Shown in pieces: positions 7,105-8,999 of a stretch of 8,999 bases of DNA. This DNA comes from Acidimicrobiia bacterium (GTDB lineage: Bacteria > Actinomycetota > Acidimicrobiia > Acidimicrobiales > SZUA-35). Position 1 is the stretch's first letter, and the number at the start of each line of letters is the position of its first letter. The stretch lies in NCBI GenBank assembly GCA_029857855.1, contig JAOUGG010000070.1, positions 1 to 8,999 on the forward strand. Reading direction: 5' to 3'. Under the pieces are notes generated by a model, which made no database searches, was not told the origin of the DNA, and worked only from the letters and a program-made list of their open reading frames with translations. Position numbers and translations under genes: made by a program.

Positions 7105-7179
7105 TCGACGGGAAACACACGTGACGCAACCTCCGCCGAGGACGTCGTCCAAGACGCGTTCATGCGGGTGGCAGGCTGA
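7105..7179 (+). pseudogene. Possible remnant of an ECF sigma factor (region 2)
   Basis: One plus-strand frame reads STGNTRDATSAEDVVQDAFM then RVAG and a TGA at 7177-7179. The block AEDVVQDAFMRVA matches the helix of sigma-70 region 2 typical of ECF sigma factors (AEDVVQ[DE]xFxRxW), and TGN before it also fits. Neither the rest of region 2 nor region 4 is found around it in any frame. It is either a decayed fragment or a chance match; the tight motif favours a fragment. Confidence 0.45.
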
Positions 7180-7301
7180 TTTTCGTCGTCGGTGCCACCA
7201 GCCAGCTGGGATTCGCCGACCTGATCACAACGATGAGCAACATCAACGACTGAGCTGGTCGGTGCGGGCCTACCATCGTTGGAGTGGCGTTGCAGCCAAT
7301 G

Positions 7302-8999
<1,698 letters not shown>

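Overview
The window is GC-rich throughout and holds eight protein genes or parts of genes. Its main content is a protocatechuate 4,5-cleavage (Lig) pathway for 4-hydroxybenzoate-type aromatics, laid out in three transcription units. Strong GGAG-type ribosome sites, GTG and TTG starts, a lipoprotein serpin and many hydrophilic shadow reading frames suggest an actinobacterium, perhaps an environmental or marine Acidimicrobiia-like lineage. That placement is inference, because no rRNA or marker gene is present.

Left part (1-2754). A serpin-type lipoprotein gene on the minus strand runs off the left edge and carries an apparent one-base frameshift near 570-590. Next, also on the minus strand, is a ligJ-ligK pair: 4-oxalomesaconate hydratase followed by 4-carboxy-4-hydroxy-2-oxoadipate aldolase. 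Facing away from it across a 105-bp divergent region is pobA (4-hydroxybenzoate 3-monooxygenase, plus strand). The leader of pobA contains a GGGCCC inverted repeat.

Middle (3951-7341). Two minus-strand genes unrelated to catabolism sit here: a 670-residue membrane O-acyltransferase with a C-terminal SGNH domain, and a PP2C-type protein phosphatase. The acyltransferase stop codon overlaps that of pobA. The PP2C gene is flanked by debris: the last ~30 codons of a short-chain dehydrogenase follow its stop codon, with an 11-bp direct repeat at the junction, and a short stretch resembling ECF sigma region 2 lies upstream on the other strand. This suggests that an insertion or rearrangement split the aromatic cluster.

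Right part (7302-8999). A palindrome, TATCAA-N5-TTGATA, precedes ligA-ligB-ligC. These encode the two subunits of protocatechuate 4,5-dioxygenase and the start of 4-carboxy-2-hydroxymuconate-6-semialdehyde dehydrogenase, which is cut by the right edge. Both gene junctions are ATGA overlaps, so the three are probably translationally coupled.

Together PobA makes protocatechuate, LigAB opens the ring, LigC oxidises the semialdehyde to the pyrone dicarboxylate, and LigJ and LigK complete conversion to pyruvate plus oxaloacetate. The lactonase (LigI), the oxalomesaconate isomerase (LigU), a transporter and a regulator are not in the window. LigI and others may lie downstream of ligC.
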